Origin: Bacillota bacterium | Lineage (GTDB): Bacteria > Bacillota > Clostridia > Christensenellales > SZUA-584 | Assembly: GCA_023416745.1 (NCBI GenBank) | Contig: JAEZHF010000084.1 | Coordinates: 1 to 58,774 of the forward strand | Length of the DNA stretch: 58,774 bases | Direction: 5' to 3' | Part shown: positions 57,733-58,774 of the stretch, piece after piece | How positions within the stretch are numbered: position 1 is the stretch's first letter | Layout: each line of letters starts with the position of its first letter | Notes under the pieces: generated by a model | Seen by the model: the letters and a program-made list of their open reading frames with translations, nothing else | The model's database searches: none | Told to the model about the DNA's origin: nothing | Translations under genes and position numbers: made by a program

Positions 57733-58680
57733 ATGGACCAGGTCACGTCGGACAAGCGGGATCTTCTGATCACAGTCGCTAAGATGTATTATATCGACAA
57801 CCTGTCTCAGCAGGAGATTGCTGAAACAGTACACGTATCACGCCCCACCGTATCGCGCATGCTCAAAACTGCCGTCAAGGAAGGCATTGTCCAGATCCGC
57901 ATCGACGATGTATCGTCCTACGGACTGGAGCTGGCCCGCAGGCTGAAGCAGCGGTTCGGCATCCACGCCATCGTGGTTCCCGGAAGCGACAACGCCGAAG
58001 AGAGCAAGCAAAACGTCGGGGCCGCCGCAGCGCGCTACCTGGAGGCTAATATCCCGGGCGGATCGCTGATGGGCGTCGCATGGGGCACCACGCTCAGCCA
58101 GGTGGTAAAAAACATCCGTATGAACACCGCCCGAAAGATCGATGTCATCCAGCTGATCGGCGGCATGAGCGACCGCACAAAGGACACCGACGCCAATTCA
58201 ATGGCGCTGATGCTTTCGCGCGCGCTCGGCGGAGACAGCTACCTGCTGCAGGCACCGTTCATGGTACAGAGCAAGGTGCTGCGCGACCTGCTGCTGGACG
58301 AACCGCATGTTCGCGAGCACTTTCAGAAGATACAGGAAGCCGCCGTGGCTGTCGTGGGTCTTGGGTCCACCAATCCCGAATTATCCGCACAGTTCCGCTC
58401 CGGTCACATCACCTACGAAGATGCCAAACGCCTGCGCAGCGAAGGCGCCGTGGGCGACATCTGCGGCCGATACATCGATATCAACGGCAACCAATGTCAC
58501 ACCTCATTAAACGATCGCATGATCGCCGTCACGCTGGAGGACCTGAAAAACATACCCGTTGTTGTCGGTGTTGCCGCGGGCGAAAAGAAGACCGATATTA
58601 TTACCGGTACACTGCGCGGCGGGTATATCAACGTGCTGATTACCGATGAACGCGCCGCGCTGTCGGCGCTGGATATGTAG
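57733..58680 (+). CDS. SorC/DeoR-type sugar-binding transcriptional regulator
   Basis: A 315-residue regulator. The N-terminal helix-turn-helix is LSQQEIAETVHVSRPTVSRMLK; the C-terminal part (residues about 60-315) is the sugar-binding domain with GVAWGTTLSQVVKNI, VIQLIGGMSD and VGLGS blocks that bind sugar phosphates in relatives. The start is ATG 57733, 12 bases after AGGAGG; an earlier in-frame ATG at 57688 has no ribosome-binding site and lies next to TTGACT. It is divergent from the BMC-linked operon and probably controls it in response to a sugar phosphate. Confidence 0.9.
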   Translation: MDQVTSDKRDLLITVAKMYYIDNLSQQEIAETVHVSRPTVSRMLKTAVKEGIVQIRIDDVSSYGLELARRLKQRFGIHAIVVPGSDNAEESKQNVGAAAARYLEANIPGGSLMGVAWGTTLSQVVKNIRMNTARKIDVIQLIGGMSDRTKDTDANSMALMLSRALGGDSYLLQAPFMVQSKVLRDLLLDEPHVREHFQKIQEAAVAVVGLGSTNPELSAQFRSGHITYEDAKRLRSEGAVGDICGRYIDINGNQCHTSLNDRMIAVTLEDLKNIPVVVGVAAGEKKTDIITGTLRGGYINVLITDERAALSALDM

Positions 58681-58703
58681 GGCCTTCATTATTAAAGGTC
58701 AAA

Positions 58704-58774
58704 AAACCGCGGACGCTCTGGCTCCGCACCACCCCACAAGGGATTGATTACTTGAGAATCCCAGCCCGCCCTGC
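58704..58774 (+). repeat. Dispersed hairpin repeat, copy D (cut by the window end)
   Basis: A degraded copy beginning 24 bases after the regulator's stop: GCGGA..CTCCGC arms, the linker ACCACCCC, then an imperfect second hairpin (ACAAGGGA / TTACTTGAG) and GAATCCCA. The third hairpin is not reached. Confidence 0.65.

Noticed and set aside
1..58774. CRISPR array, transposon or prophage
   Set aside because: I found no direct-repeat/spacer array, transposase, integrase or phage structural gene; the only repeats are the dispersed hairpin element and the displaced gene ends.

Overview
The window looks like chromosome from a GC-rich, endospore-forming Firmicute of the Clostridia type. Evidence: RNase J, YlbF, RbgA, HslUV, TrmFO and CotF-type coat genes are present, and the order rplS-rbgA-rnhB-yraN ... 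comM-dprA ... topA-trmFO-hslV-hslU matches the ancestral Firmicute arrangement. No species can be named from sequence alone. I see no rRNA, tRNA, CRISPR array, transposase or integrase gene.

Layout. 0.1-3.6 kb: a lipoprotein solute-binding protein, then a xylulokinase-like FGGY kinase with an SDR oxidoreductase. 3.7-8.6 kb: small Cys-rich protein, U32 peptidase-like protein, MltG, YlbF-family protein, RNase J. 8.8-13.5 kb: a divergent acetate kinase, an AT-rich unknown gene bracketed by inverted copies of a hairpin repeat, and a nucleotidyltransferase fused to a degenerate phosphomannomutase domain. 13.7-29.6 kb: the housekeeping block hslU, hslV, trmFO, topA, (gntR), dprA, comM, gtrA, a PMT-type mannosyltransferase, a second GT-C-like membrane protein, yraN, rnhB, rbgA, rplS. 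29.9-31.6 kb: an ECF transporter S component behind a structured leader, then a fused P-loop kinase.

31.7-40.1 kb: a complete aromatic operon (aroF, tyrA, aroB, aroA, aroC, pheA, aroE-aroK fusion, aroQ). It lies behind a promoter, a 39-codon leader peptide with eight Tyr/Phe codons in a 15-codon stretch, and a strong intrinsic terminator, which is the layout of a transcription attenuator. 40.1-44.7 kb: two AT-rich lipoprotein genes and a CPBP protease among displaced 3' ends of aroQ and of a DUF4097 gene, then a padR-DUF1700-DUF4097 operon with tandem promoters. 44.9-53.2 kb: hflKC, zinc-ribbon and Cys-rich proteins, two coat-type genes, recX-birA-P1 peptidase-nnr.

53.5-58.7 kb: a probable sugar-catabolic operon with one bacterial microcompartment (BMC) shell gene. 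It holds an Rpe-like epimerase, two SDRs, a DeoC aldolase with an encapsulation-peptide-like N-terminus and a C-terminal [4Fe-4S] Cys motif, a BMC-H protein and a ureidoglycolate-lyase-like cupin, divergent from a SorC-type regulator with a nearby palindromic operator candidate. It resembles the published sugar-phosphate-utilising (SPU) class of BMC loci but is minimal.

Most notable: (1) the Phe/Tyr leader peptide attenuator; (2) two cases where a gene sits between an intact host gene and a second copy of that gene's 3' end; (3) a dispersed three-hairpin repeat with compensatory base changes; (4) the one-shell-gene BMC operon with the modified DeoC; (5) an unassigned structured leader before the ECF gene.
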